Shown here in pieces: positions 28,302 through 37,425 of a stretch of DNA of 64,000 nucleotides. Location: NCBI RefSeq assembly GCF_002157225.2, contig NZ_CP020038.1:5238501-5302500 (forward strand), in the 5' to 3' direction. The position numbers and the translations under genes were made by a program. Each line of letters starts with the position of its first letter. The stretch's first letter is position 1. Under the pieces are notes generated by a model. It did no database searches. It saw only the letters and a program-made list of their open reading frames with translations, and was not told the DNA's origin. This stretch comes from Agarilytica rhodophyticola (GTDB lineage Bacteria; Pseudomonadota; Gammaproteobacteria; Pseudomonadales; Cellvibrionaceae).

Positions 28302-30032
28302 ATGGACAAGAACAGCATTATTAAGGAATTAAAGAAAGGCGCGGACTCATGGAATGAATGGCGCAAAAGACACATTATAGGAGATTTAAACCTAGACGGA
28401 GTAGAGCTGGTAGGTTTAGACCTAGACAACATAGACTTCTCAAAACTGTCTTTAAATAATGCAGTGATCAAAAATTGCAGCCTTAAATTCGCAGATTTTA
28501 TTTCTTGTGAGCTAGAGAATGCTGTCTTGCGAGATAATGATTTCACCAACGCTAAACTTATCGCTGCTAGGCTAAACAACGCTGATCTCAGTGGCTCGAT
28601 TCTTTATAAAGCTAACCTGCTTACAGCGTCGACGCTCAATGCGAAGTTTGAAAACATCGATTTTAAGGGGCACGATATCAGTGGCCTGAACCTGCGTAAT
28701 ACATCTCTGGCAGGCAGTAATTTAGAAGGTCAGAAGCTCAGTCATATCGATTTATCTCACACAGACCTTGAGAACGTTAATTTTAAAGACGCCGATTTGT
28801 CTAATGCGATTTTATCTCACGCCAATTTAACAAACGCTAATTTGCAAGGAGCCAAGCTACAAGGGGCAACATTTCGATCGGCAAATCTTAATGGGGTAGA
28901 TTTGTATAATACCGATATGCGCTCGGCAGATTTTAGCTCTGCAGACCTATCCTACTGCGATCTGCGGGAAGCTACCCTGTCTAACGCTATTCTAACCAAA
29001 GCAAACTTAACAGGCGCTAAGCTATGGAAAATAAATACGCATGGCTGGGTAATTTCAAATATTGTATGTAAATATGCTTTTTGGGATAAACCAGGCAAAG
29101 AAAAAACGGCCTATCGCAATCACGAGTTTGAGCGTATTTTTGCAGAACCAATCAGTATTGAGCTGAGCTATCCTTATCGCTTGACCGCCAATGAGCTGGC
29201 GACATTACCTATTTTTGTTGAGCACCTCGAAGCCGTGCATTGGGGTATTATTTTACGCCTCAAATCCATCAGCGACGTGGCTGGCGGAGCCTTGGTAAAA
29301 TTTGTTGTTGAAGAGGTGGGTATCCACAATCCATCGCAACTAAAAACTTCTCTACAAAATGAGGCTTCTCGTATACAAGTAGCTCAACTTGCTCTGCGTA
29401 CTAATACCCAACTACACCTTCAACTAAAAGAAAAAGTCGCCGCTATCCGTGAAGAATTCTGGCCTCGTCTACTTGAGCTCGCAGCGGATCACGAAAAAGA
29501 TCAAGTTCGTAACCTCACTGTAGTATTTATGGATCTGAAAGGATTTTCACAATGGGGAGATGATGAACTCTCGGAAAAACTGTCGCTGTTTCGAGGTTTA
29601 ATTAAACCTATTTTGAAAAAATGGACAGCCGGTTATCCCAATATGGAAGGAGATTCTCTAAGGGTAACCTTTAAGAATGTAACAGCGGGTCTCTCGTGTG
29701 CGTGTATGATGCTCAATGTATTAACTGCCGCAGGCTTTGAGCTACGCATTGGCGTGGAACTGGGTGAAGTCGCTGTCGTCCATAATGAAGTGACTGAAAT
29801 ATCAGACCTAGAAGGTGTGGCCGTCAGTATGGCAGCTCGGCTCGAAGCTGCAGCACAAGCAGGTGAGGTACTTGTAAGCCATAAGGTTCGCCATTATGCC
29901 GATCATAAAGATTTGTTTTCATTCATTCCTAAAAAGGTAAAATTAACGAAAAGTATCGGCGATAAAAAACGTGGCGATGCTATCGATTGTTTTTCTGTTG
30001 TGGCAACCAAAGCGCTACAAAATTTAAGTTAA
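28302..30032 (+). CDS. Pentapeptide-repeat / class III nucleotide cyclase fusion
   Basis: A 576-residue protein. Residues about 30-245 are pentapeptide repeats of the A(D/N)Lxx type, forming a right-handed beta-helix. A middle region (about 275-395) links to a class III adenylate/guanylate cyclase domain from about residue 405. Both metal aspartates are present: D411 (VFMDLKGFS) and D451 (NMEGDSLRVTF). The usual transition-state Asn of the xVNxAARL motif reads VSMAARL here, Ser replacing Asn, with the Arg kept. It probably makes cAMP, possibly at low activity, or is a degenerate regulator. No membrane segment. Its HD-GYP neighbour follows on the same strand. Confidence 0.85.
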   Translation: MDKNSIIKELKKGADSWNEWRKRHIIGDLNLDGVELVGLDLDNIDFSKLSLNNAVIKNCSLKFADFISCELENAVLRDNDFTNAKLIAARLNNADLSGSILYKANLLTASTLNAKFENIDFKGHDISGLNLRNTSLAGSNLEGQKLSHIDLSHTDLENVNFKDADLSNAILSHANLTNANLQGAKLQGATFRSANLNGVDLYNTDMRSADFSSADLSYCDLREATLSNAILTKANLTGAKLWKINTHGWVISNIVCKYAFWDKPGKEKTAYRNHEFERIFAEPISIELSYPYRLTANELATLPIFVEHLEAVHWGIILRLKSISDVAGGALVKFVVEEVGIHNPSQLKTSLQNEASRIQVAQLALRTNTQLHLQLKEKVAAIREEFWPRLLELAADHEKDQVRNLTVVFMDLKGFSQWGDDELSEKLSLFRGLIKPILKKWTAGYPNMEGDSLRVTFKNVTAGLSCACMMLNVLTAAGFELRIGVELGEVAVVHNEVTEISDLEGVAVSMAARLEAAAQAGEVLVSHKVRHYADHKDLFSFIPKKVKLTKSIGDKKRGDAIDCFSVVATKALQNLS

Positions 30033-30396
30033 TAGTCCCATACGGCTTTTAATTTATTGCACTACAACATTGCCGTAAAGTTAACGTGAGTATCGTTAGC
30101 AAACTTTTATACCAGCCGTTATTCGCAGTTAATACACCTAACAAGCGATATACAAAAAATTAGGAAAGAGAAAAAGAGACGGGCTATTGACCAGCAATAG
30201 CTCTCTTTAGCCCTACTTATTGAAGTGACATTATTTCGCCTATCCATTGAAATATTTTTGATGAGAATAAATCTTAGCTACTGGCAGCCTAATAGGTTGA
30301 GGTCTACACTTGGTGTATTGTCAGGATCTGTTAGCACTCATCTAACTGCTCCTGTTTTTAAACAAACGTAAATATTAGCCCACCTTCGCCAGTTAT
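30033..30396. other. 364 bp intergenic region
   Basis: No gene, strong hairpin or repeat was seen. It separates the cyclase fusion from the HD-GYP gene and presumably holds the latter's promoter. Confidence 0.4.
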
Positions 30397-31704
30397 ATGA
30401 CCCATGATGTTGACTATTACGGACATCGGTTAGCAGCAGTAAACGCTGATAATCCGGTAACAGCCAGCGAAAATATCTACAATGAGCAAGGCGCTCTATT
30501 AGTTTCCAAAGGTACAAGACTATCGGACTCTAGGGCAGAACTAATCGCCAAACACAAGCTTGTTAAACCTCTTGAGCACAGTGTCAACGTATCCGATAGT
30601 TTAGGCGCACAAGAGTTATTTCAAATCTTAGAACAATGTACCTCTCAACTACCCTGCCTTACTCCCATCATCGACAATGAGGAAGTTAGAGCAGTATTGA
30701 TGCAACAGTGCCTATTCTACGAACAGTTTCCTCTGCTGCGCCAAAAGTTGACTGTACTTGCCGATCAATTGGAAGAGATTTATTACGACAGTCTCTATAG
30801 TGCTGCTGTAGGCTTATTATTAGCAATCGAGCTAGAACTATCGAGTGAGGATCAGCAAGCCATATTTATTGGCGGGCTCATGCACGATACTGGCTTTCTA
30901 CATCTTCAACCAGATCTCGCAAACAATGACAGCGAGCTTGAACGAGACGAATCATTACAAACCCAAGTACACCCGATTATTGCCAAAGAATTCTTACATC
31001 AGGTGCCGAACTTACCTAAGCATATCGGCACAATTGTTGAAGATCACCATGAGAGAACCGATGGTACAGGTTACCCCAAACATAAATTTGGTTCTTCACT
31101 TACCGTAGCCAGTCAAGTACTGGCCTACACCGACGTGCTTGCAAACGCTTACAAACGTTGTGAACGCTATGACAGTTATTCGCATCAACTGACCATGACA
31201 ATACTGCAACTCAATAGCGCTGTGCACTTTGAGTCAGTGTATAAGGCGACAGTGAAACTAATTAAACTGGGGCCGTCACCGGACGCACCACCGCCCTTTC
31301 ATCCTGTTGCAAAAGAAATGATGGTACAGCACGATAGGATTACCAAGACCTTCGATGCAGCGAAAAAGCTGGGCTTTGTATTGATGAAAAATACACGTTC
31401 ACGACTGACCAAGTCTATCGCCTCAATGCTTGGTCGACTGGCCACATCCATCATAAGTGCTGGTTTAACCCAAGCCGAATACCACGAATGGCTGCACGCC
31501 CTCTCTTGTGAAGATAATACAGACGAACATCTCAATTTACTTAAGAGTATGATCATACAAGATGAGATTGAATCTCAGCTGGAGCGTTTCAAGCTTATTA
31601 TGTGGAAAACCATAAAAAAAATTCCGAAAGAGGAAGAATCACTCATCGAAAGCTCCATCAAATCATATAATCAAATAGAGCAACTAAAGAAAGATAGCAA
31701 ATAA
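30397..31704 (+). CDS. HD-GYP-type phosphodiesterase-like protein
   Basis: A 435-residue protein. After an N-terminal region of about 130 residues comes an HD domain with H163-D164 (GLMHDTGFL), a further His in VHPIIAKEF, and H217-H218-E219 followed by the DGTGYP signature (residues 222-227) that defines HD-GYP domains. These usually hydrolyse cyclic-di-GMP. The C-terminal 130 residues are helical with no recognised domain. There is no receiver or membrane segment, so activity would be controlled by the N- or C-terminal parts. It lies downstream of a cyclase fusion, hinting at linked nucleotide signalling. Confidence 0.85.
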   Translation: MTHDVDYYGHRLAAVNADNPVTASENIYNEQGALLVSKGTRLSDSRAELIAKHKLVKPLEHSVNVSDSLGAQELFQILEQCTSQLPCLTPIIDNEEVRAVLMQQCLFYEQFPLLRQKLTVLADQLEEIYYDSLYSAAVGLLLAIELELSSEDQQAIFIGGLMHDTGFLHLQPDLANNDSELERDESLQTQVHPIIAKEFLHQVPNLPKHIGTIVEDHHERTDGTGYPKHKFGSSLTVASQVLAYTDVLANAYKRCERYDSYSHQLTMTILQLNSAVHFESVYKATVKLIKLGPSPDAPPPFHPVAKEMMVQHDRITKTFDAAKKLGFVLMKNTRSRLTKSIASMLGRLATSIISAGLTQAEYHEWLHALSCEDNTDEHLNLLKSMIIQDEIESQLERFKLIMWKTIKKIPKEEESLIESSIKSYNQIEQLKKDSK

Positions 31705-31799
31705 CTAACAAGTCAATTCAGTTAATTTATTTTAACAATCAAAAGATTTCTTTTAATATATTCTTTAAATGAACACTGTTTTAAATAGAGGAGAAGACA

Positions 31800-32540
31800 A
31801 TGCTTGCTAATAAAGAAGGTCAAAGAGTCCCAGATGTAACTTTCAAAACACGTCAGGGAGACGATTGGGTAGACGTTACCAGTGCAGATATATTTGCAAA
31901 CAAAACGGTCGTGTTGTTTGCACTACCAGGTGCTTTTACACCCACTTGCTCATCTACCCATTTACCTCGCTATAACGAACTTGCGGCAACCTTTAAAAAA
32001 GAAGGTGTCGATAGCATTGTGTGTCTATCTGTTAACGACACCTTCGTCATGAACTCGTGGGCTGGCGACCAAAATGCTGACAACATTGTATTTATTCCAG
32101 ATGGTAACGGTGAGTTCAGTGAAGGCATGGGAATGCTTGTGGACAAATCTGATATAGGCTTTGGCAAACGTTCTTGGCGCTACTCTATGCTTGTCAAAGA
32201 TGGCACTATCGACAAAATGTTTATCGAACCCGAAAAACCTGGCGATCCCTTTGAAGTGAGTGACGCCGACACGATGCTCAACTACATAAATCCAAATGCT
32301 GAACAACCAAAGCGTATTACAGTATTTTCAAAGCCAGGCTGTCCTCATTGTGCAAGAGCAAAGAAAGCACTGCAAAATAACAATCTTGCTTATGAAGAAA
32401 TCAACCTTGGTCAGAAAGGCTTGAGCTACAGTTCACTTACAGCTGTAACAGGACAAGGTACTACGCCCCAGATTTACGTCGATGGAGAACGCATTGGTAC
32501 GGCTGACGATCTAGAAAAATGGATTAGCGCTAACGTATAA
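31800..32540 (+). CDS. Peroxiredoxin-glutaredoxin fusion
   Basis: A 246-residue hybrid enzyme. Residues 1-165 form a Prx5-type peroxiredoxin with peroxidatic C50 in PGAFTPTCSSTHLPRY. Residues 173-246 form a glutaredoxin with C181-P-H-C184 and the TTPQIYVDGERIGTADDL glutathione site. Such fusions, known from Haemophilus, reduce peroxides directly with glutathione. A good GAGGAGA ribosome-binding site precedes the ATG. Cytosolic; single gene. Confidence 0.94.
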   Translation: MLANKEGQRVPDVTFKTRQGDDWVDVTSADIFANKTVVLFALPGAFTPTCSSTHLPRYNELAATFKKEGVDSIVCLSVNDTFVMNSWAGDQNADNIVFIPDGNGEFSEGMGMLVDKSDIGFGKRSWRYSMLVKDGTIDKMFIEPEKPGDPFEVSDADTMLNYINPNAEQPKRITVFSKPGCPHCARAKKALQNNNLAYEEINLGQKGLSYSSLTAVTGQGTTPQIYVDGERIGTADDLEKWISANV

Positions 32541-32561
32541 GTGCTGCGGAGTTAAGGATTC

Positions 32562-32595
32562 GGGTGAATGCGGGATTACGTTTTCCGATTCACCC
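32562..32595. terminator. Possible terminator hairpin between convergent genes
   Basis: GGGTGAATGCGG (32562-32573) pairs with CCGATTCACCC (32585-32595) with one bulge. It lies between the convergent Prx-Grx and DUF1461 genes but lacks a T-run on either side. Confidence 0.4.
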
Positions 32596-32645
32596 AAACC
32601 TGTAATACCATGTATGTAAGTTCAATTTTTTTGTTCGGGAATATT

Positions 32646-33392
32646 TTAGATCCTATTCAAATAGTGCGTACAGGCCCGAGCTACAACAATATTAAGTAAA
32701 ATAAAAATCACAATGGCGAGCGCAACCCAAGCGGCAGCAATCCAGGCAAAGAGCACTGGAGCCAACATCATGGTCGACATCAGGGAGTCTTGATAATAAA
32801 AAAACCAAGGGTGATCGCTAGGAAATATCCATATGTGCAGTGTGTTAAACACTGTCTCCGGGCCAAAAACCAATAAAATCAGCCCAACCAAAACAAGCAA
32901 AGCGCACAAGCCATATAATTGGCCACTTATTTTCGGCAAAGTTTTTGACTTGCGGTAATAAGAATATCCCATGAAAGGCCATAACAGAGACACAAATAAT
33001 ACTGGCCATAACAATAGGTTTAATAAGTTGGCCACATCTTGAAGATGAATAACTTCAGGCTCACGCAGTAGCTGCTGTTTTCCAGAACTTGTAGGCGATT
33101 GATAATAAATTTCTCGTAAACCATCACCGCTACGATGAATAGCAACGGTGATTTTATGGAAAAGTTCTAGGCGCTGTTGCCTAGTGGTGTCAGCAAAGCC
33201 AGGTTTATAACGGTTAGCTGGGCCATATTTTTTGATGCCTTCTTTTATCCCGCCTACATCATGCCAAACACCATAAAAAAAATCATAGTTGGCCATCAAA
33301 CCCCAAGCGACAGATAAAGAAAACAGAAAACCAACAATACCATAGAGTCCAGAATAGAAACGTGAATATAAATTTTGAGAGCGGTATTTCAT
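32646..33392 (-). CDS. DUF1461-like integral membrane protein
   Basis: A 248-residue protein with an N-terminal membrane segment (about 17-34), an extracytoplasmic loop of about 90 residues, and three or four C-terminal membrane segments. The FPSDHPWFFYYQDSLMST motif between the last helices resembles DUF1461 proteins. Function unknown. It converges on the Prx-Grx gene and diverges from the nitrate transporter control region. Confidence 0.68.
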   Translation of the reverse strand: MKYRSQNLYSRFYSGLYGIVGFLFSLSVAWGLMANYDFFYGVWHDVGGIKEGIKKYGPANRYKPGFADTTRQQRLELFHKITVAIHRSGDGLREIYYQSPTSSGKQQLLREPEVIHLQDVANLLNLLLWPVLFVSLLWPFMGYSYYRKSKTLPKISGQLYGLCALLVLVGLILLVFGPETVFNTLHIWIFPSDHPWFFYYQDSLMSTMMLAPVLFAWIAAAWVALAIVIFILLNIVVARACTHYLNRI

Positions 33393-33476
33393 AAAACTGT
33401 TCGCTTAGTCTGTTATCGGGTCCAACTTAAGCTGTGCAGTATACCTATCAATATTATTCAATGAAAATTCCTATTT
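33393..33476. other. Start of the 427 bp control region before the nitrate transporter
   Basis: No gene is seen between 33393 and 33819. The stretch holds the TGCACC-type motifs, the -24/-12 element and leader hairpins listed separately, and presumably the promoter of the DUF1461 gene. Confidence 0.45.
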
Positions 33477-33570
33477 GGGTGCATTTTTATCCAAACACGC
33501 TCAATATTGGTCACAGAGTATGAGTGACACTTTTTGAAAAACCTCATAAATGCACCAAAAATGCACCAAA
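33477..33570 (+). promoter_or_regulatory. Cluster of NtrC-like half-sites upstream of the nitrate transporter
   Basis: GGGTGCA (33477-33483, reverse of TGCACCC), TGCACCAAAA (33551-33560) and TGCACCAAA (33562-33570) resemble halves of the NtrC consensus (TGCACC-N5-GGTGCA). The last two are direct repeats 11 bp apart, about one helix turn. They lie roughly 30-120 bp upstream of a -24/-12 element, where enhancer sites are expected. Which activator binds is inference. Confidence 0.45.
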
Positions 33571-33598
33571 TTAGTGACAAAAGCTTACATTTTAAGGC

Positions 33599-33614
33599 AG
33601 GCATACTAATTGCT
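33599..33614 (+). promoter_or_regulatory. Sigma-54 (-24/-12) promoter of the nitrate transporter
   Basis: AGGCATACTAATTGCT matches GGCAC-N5-TTGCW with correct 12 bp spacing between GG and GC. A twin of the same form precedes cobA-nirBD. It would start transcription near 33626, giving a leader of about 190 bases. Confidence 0.6.
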
Positions 33615-33651
33615 AAGTTCAAAAGTACATGCGCTCTAATATTCGTTGTCT

Positions 33652-33747
33652 TAGTGCCTGTTAATAGGCACTAGGTAGTGTCAAGGTGATACGAGGAAGC
33701 ATGAAAATACACAGGTATCGCATACATACTTTGCTGCTTTAGATACC
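33652..33747 (+). promoter_or_regulatory. Structured leader of the nitrate transporter mRNA
   Basis: Within the predicted leader, TAGTGCCT (33652-33659) pairs with AGGCACTA (33666-33673) around a 6-base loop, and GGTATC (33714-33719) pairs with GATACC (33742-33747). Nitrate-assimilation leaders are known to be targets of ANTAR antiterminators (NasR/NasT). The first loop does not match the usual ANTAR hexaloop, and no T-run follows, so the role is open. Confidence 0.35.
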
Positions 33748-33819
33748 GCTATATCAATAGTTTTCATACAAGCCAAGCTCTCCCCAATTACGCTTGCAAT
33801 AATTATTAAGGATAGGAGT

Positions 33820-35295
33820 ATGAGTTCATCAAAATTAAATGTGCTTGATTTTTCCCAAGCCAATATCCGCACCCTACATTTAACCTGGTTTGCTTTCTTT
33901 CTTACTTTCGTCGTTTGGTTTGCACATGCTCCATTAAAGCCACTTATGGTAGAAGCATTTAATATGACTAACGCTCAATGGAAAGCTTTATTAATATTAA
34001 ATGTCGCATTAACAATTCCTGCGCGAATAGTCATCGGTATTTTAGTTGATAAATTTGGACCACGATTGGTGTTTAGCAATTTATTAATTATTTCCGGGCT
34101 TTTGTGTATCACATTTTCTTTAGCAAAAACCTATGAACAGCTTGCTTTGTTGCGCTTTTTAATGGGCTTTGTAGGAGCGGGCTTTGTTATTGGAATCCGA
34201 ATGGTTGGCGAATGGTTTCCCGCACGGCAAGTAGGTTTAGCTGAAGGCATCTACGGAGGCTGGGGTAACTTCGGTTCTGCTGCTGCCGCTTTTATATTAC
34301 CTACTGTAGCTTTGGCAATATTTGGCGGTGACAACGGTTGGCGTTATGCCATTGCTTCTACAGGCGTCATATCCATCGCCTATGGAATATTTTTCTACTT
34401 ACGCGCACGCAACACTCCCAAAGGCTCTACTTATTTTAAACCTAAAAAGTCAGGTGGTTTAGAAGTTACCAGCAAAAAAGATTTTTATCTTTATCTGGCA
34501 ATGAATATTCCAATGTACGTTATTCTTGCTGTACTTGCTTGGAAACTTTCCCCGGCTGGCGTTAAGCTGATGAGTCAAACTGCAACTTATGCTTGTTACA
34601 GTGTGTTGGTAGCTTTATTTGGAATTCAATTTACTCAGATATACAAAGTCAATAAAGACATGCTTGCAAATGGTGTTGAAGAAAATCAAAAATATAAATT
34701 CAAACAAGTAGCCGTTTTAGGTTGGGCATATTTCGTTACCTTTGGCTCTGAATTAGCAGTTGTGTCTATGTTGCCAGCATTCTTTCTCGAAACCTTTGAT
34801 GAATTAACACTGGCGCAAGCAGGTATGCTAGGCGCAGCCTTCGCCTTTATGAATTTACTGGCGCGCCCTGGTGGTGGTTATATCAGCGATAAGTTTGGTC
34901 GCAGACGATCACTTTCCATCTTTATCGGAGGGCTGACAATTGGCTATTTTATTATGTCTCAAGTAGGCGGCTCCTGGCCCGTACCTCTGGCGGTTATTGC
35001 GATTATGTTCTGCTCCTTCTTCGTCCAAGCAGGTGAAGGTGCTGTGTTTGCGATAGTCCCATTAGTAAAACGCCGCTTAACTGGACAAATAGCTGGCATG
35101 ACAGGCGCTTATGGTAACGTCGGCGCGGTGACATTCTTAACCGCTTACAGCTTTGTCGATGCCAGCACATTTTTTATGATTATCGGCGCCTGTGCTGCGG
35201 TAGTGCTTGGTATTGCGCAATTTTTAGAAGAGCCTGAAGGCCACATGGTTGAAGTAACAGAAGACGGGCTTGTACAACAAATCGAAGTGTCGTAA
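33820..35295 (+). CDS. NarK/NasA-type nitrate/nitrite transporter (MFS)
   Basis: A 491-residue transporter with about 12 membrane segments. It has the nitrate/nitrite porter signatures [17 protein letters not shown] and [13 protein letters not shown] in helix 5, a GKF/DKFGPRL loop between helices 2 and 3, and [10 protein letters not shown] in the second half. It should take up nitrate. A NasA role in assimilation is favoured by the neighbouring Ser/Thr kinase gene (the same pairing is known in Pseudomonas), the nitrite reductase operon nearby and the sigma-54-type promoter. Respiratory NarK function is less likely because no narGHJI genes are seen. Confidence 0.9.
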   Translation: MSSSKLNVLDFSQANIRTLHLTWFAFFLTFVVWFAHAPLKPLMVEAFNMTNAQWKALLILNVALTIPARIVIGILVDKFGPRLVFSNLLIISGLLCITFSLAKTYEQLALLRFLMGFVGAGFVIGIRMVGEWFPARQVGLAEGIYGGWGNFGSAAAAFILPTVALAIFGGDNGWRYAIASTGVISIAYGIFFYLRARNTPKGSTYFKPKKSGGLEVTSKKDFYLYLAMNIPMYVILAVLAWKLSPAGVKLMSQTATYACYSVLVALFGIQFTQIYKVNKDMLANGVEENQKYKFKQVAVLGWAYFVTFGSELAVVSMLPAFFLETFDELTLAQAGMLGAAFAFMNLLARPGGGYISDKFGRRRSLSIFIGGLTIGYFIMSQVGGSWPVPLAVIAIMFCSFFVQAGEGAVFAIVPLVKRRLTGQIAGMTGAYGNVGAVTFLTAYSFVDASTFFMIIGACAAVVLGIAQFLEEPEGHMVEVTEDGLVQQIEVS

Positions 35296-35351
35296 GTACA
35301 TAGCTAATTTAAAAGCTAAGGTGTAGACACTGAGCTAATGATTTTTTCTTG

Positions 35352-35614
35352 GGGCCTGTTAACACTATTGCAATAGCACCTGCTGGTGTGTATTTTTTTC
35401 GTATTTTAGGCGCTGTGGGTGATATTGGGTTATTCCAAAAGATCGAGCAGCAACGCAGAATACGGGAAAAATACGCCCAGCCCTCTGGGTCGCACCTAAA
35501 GCACACCATTTGTCGTTGTTCGTCGCTTCTTTGACTCGTCAAACTGCGCTTCTCTCGCCTAAACTGGTGTGCTGTAGGTGTGACAGGAGCAATTAAATTA
35601 GTGTTAACAGGCCC
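35352..35614. mobile_element. 263 bp MITE-like element with perfect 16 bp terminal inverted repeats
   Basis: GGGCCTGTTAACACTA (35352-35367) and its exact reverse complement (35599-35614) bound a non-coding 263 bp segment between the transporter stop and its terminator. The subterminal bases are also partly similar (AATAGCACCTG versus AATTGCTCCTG). No transposase is encoded and I could not define a target-site duplication. This fits a miniature inverted-repeat transposable element moved in trans. It forms most of the 366 bp gap 35296-35661. Confidence 0.8.
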
Positions 35615-35627
35615 TAGCTTAACTAAT

Positions 35628-35665
35628 ACAAAAAAGGCGAGCATAATAATGCTCGCCTTTTTTGT
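35628..35665 (+). terminator. Rho-independent terminator after the nitrate transporter
   Basis: A 17 bp perfect stem (35628-35644 with 35649-35665) encloses the loop AATA; the GGCGAGCAT/ATGCTCGCC core is flanked by A6 and T6, so it can act in both directions. The MITE-like element lies between it and the transporter stop. Confidence 0.9.
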
Positions 35666-35706
35666 ATCAGGCTAAATTATATTGTATCAATATAGAATAT
35701 AAGCTT

Positions 35707-37425
35707 ATGGATCATATTCACTCGACACTAGATATCTCTCTTGCGCAAATTAGTGATAAAGGTATTAAGCCAGAAAATCAGGATACTATAGGGGCAAGAA
35801 TCCCTGAAGGTTCCGCTCTGACAACCAAAGGCATTGCTATCGCGATCGCTGATGGCGTGAGCAGCAGCGCATCAGCACGTCAGGCAAGCCAATCAGCAGT
35901 CACTGGTTTTCTCACCGACTATTACGCAACACCGGATACTTGGCGTACCCAGCAATCGGCAGTTCAAGTTATCCAATCCCTTAATCGTTATTTATGGGCG
36001 CAAAGTCAAAATAATGTACGTGATGAAGGCTACCTCACAACCTTCTCCTGCATCATATTTAAAGGTGATAAGTGTTTTATTTTTCACGTAGGTGATACGC
36101 GAGTATATCGCTACCGTGATAATGTTTTAGAACAACTGACTCGGGATCACTCGCAAAAAATAGACAAAAAAACTACCTATTTAAGCCGTGCTTTAGGTGC
36201 AGATCCTGTGTTAGAAATTGATATGTTGAGCCAAGAAATTCAGCCCGGCGATCAATATCTTTTATCCAGCGATGGCATACATGATTACATTAGTAGTCAC
36301 CGCATAATAGAAATTATAAATGAAAACAAAGTACCACAAGATATTGCACAAACACTGATTGATGAATCACTGAATTTAAAATCAGAAGATAATATAAGTA
36401 TTCAAGTTGTCACGATCAATCAACTAGGCACTCCCACCAAAGGTGACACTGTGCATGTTCTATCAAAACTACCTTTCGCCCCAATACTTGAGCCAAAACA
36501 AATAATCGATGGTTATTGTGTCGAAAGAATTATTCACGAGTCAGAACGAAGCCAAGTCTATTTAGTAACAGACGTAGATAGCAAGCGTCGTTACATTATG
36601 AAAACACCGTCAATCAATTATGAAGATGACCCAGCATATATTGAAAGATTTGTTATGGAATCCTGGATTGGTTCACGAATACAAAACGCACACGTCGTTA
36701 AAGTCGTACCGGCAAAACAAGAACGACGCTTTCTCTATTATTTAACCGAATACATTGCCGGCCCTACTTTGGCACAAATCATAAAAGAGCGAGCACCGCT
36801 TGATATTAAAGATGCTGTCGAATTACTTGAGGGGGTGATAAAAGGTGTACGTTCTTTTCATCGTAAAGATACCCTCCATCAAGATCTCAAGCCTGACAAT
36901 ATTGTACTAGCTACTAATGGTCCAGTAATTATTGACTTTGGCTCCTGCTTTGTTGCCGGTTTACAGGAAATGGCGCCTCCCTTTCAGCGAGATAAGGTAT
37001 TAGGCACACTCGACTATTCCGCTCCAGAATATCGTTACGGTGGCAAAGTTAATGAAAAATCAGATCAATTTTCATTGGCAGCAATTCTTTACGAGATGCT
37101 GACAACACAATTACCTTACGGATCAAAATATGAAAAGGCCATGGATATTAAAGCATTTCAGCGACTAGAATATATTCCTGCACGCCGTTATAACCCCCTC
37201 GTTCCTGTTTGGTTAGATATGGCAATGGAAAAAGCGTTAACTATTCAACCATCCTCTCGTTATGGCTCATTGTCAGAATGGCTATTAGATCTAAAACGCC
37301 CCAACCCAAATTGGCTTACCGCTAAAGAAACACCTTTACTTGAAAAAGACCCACTTAAAGTATGGCAAATTTTTGCCCTCCTCGGCTGGGGTCTTGCAAT
37401 TTATTTACTTGTGAGTGGCGTTTAA
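35707..37425 (+). CDS. Bifunctional PP2C phosphatase / Ser-Thr kinase
   Basis: A 572-residue protein. Residues about 5-240 are a PP2C phosphatase with metal-binding motifs IADGVSSSAS, HVGDTRVYRY and LLSSDGIHDY. About 265-540 is a Hanks-type kinase with the VMK-type ATP lysine (YIMKTP), catalytic D393 in HQDLKPDN (HQD replacing HRD), and IDFGS as the DFG motif. The C-terminus is a single membrane helix of about 20 residues, so both domains are cytosolic and tail-anchored. It starts just after the transporter's terminator. A homologue stands beside the nitrate assimilation genes in Pseudomonas (PA1782, from memory). The ATG at 35707 is chosen because homology begins there. Confidence 0.9.
   Translation: MDHIHSTLDISLAQISDKGIKPENQDTIGARIPEGSALTTKGIAIAIADGVSSSASARQASQSAVTGFLTDYYATPDTWRTQQSAVQVIQSLNRYLWAQSQNNVRDEGYLTTFSCIIFKGDKCFIFHVGDTRVYRYRDNVLEQLTRDHSQKIDKKTTYLSRALGADPVLEIDMLSQEIQPGDQYLLSSDGIHDYISSHRIIEIINENKVPQDIAQTLIDESLNLKSEDNISIQVVTINQLGTPTKGDTVHVLSKLPFAPILEPKQIIDGYCVERIIHESERSQVYLVTDVDSKRRYIMKTPSINYEDDPAYIERFVMESWIGSRIQNAHVVKVVPAKQERRFLYYLTEYIAGPTLAQIIKERAPLDIKDAVELLEGVIKGVRSFHRKDTLHQDLKPDNIVLATNGPVIIDFGSCFVAGLQEMAPPFQRDKVLGTLDYSAPEYRYGGKVNEKSDQFSLAAILYEMLTTQLPYGSKYEKAMDIKAFQRLEYIPARRYNPLVPVWLDMAMEKALTIQPSSRYGSLSEWLLDLKRPNPNWLTAKETPLLEKDPLKVWQIFALLGWGLAIYLLVSGV

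Noticed and set aside
35309-35644. Open frames on both strands within the MITE-like element
   Set aside because: They are bounded by the terminal inverted repeats, have unusual composition and no ribosome-binding site; the segment is better explained as a non-coding element.
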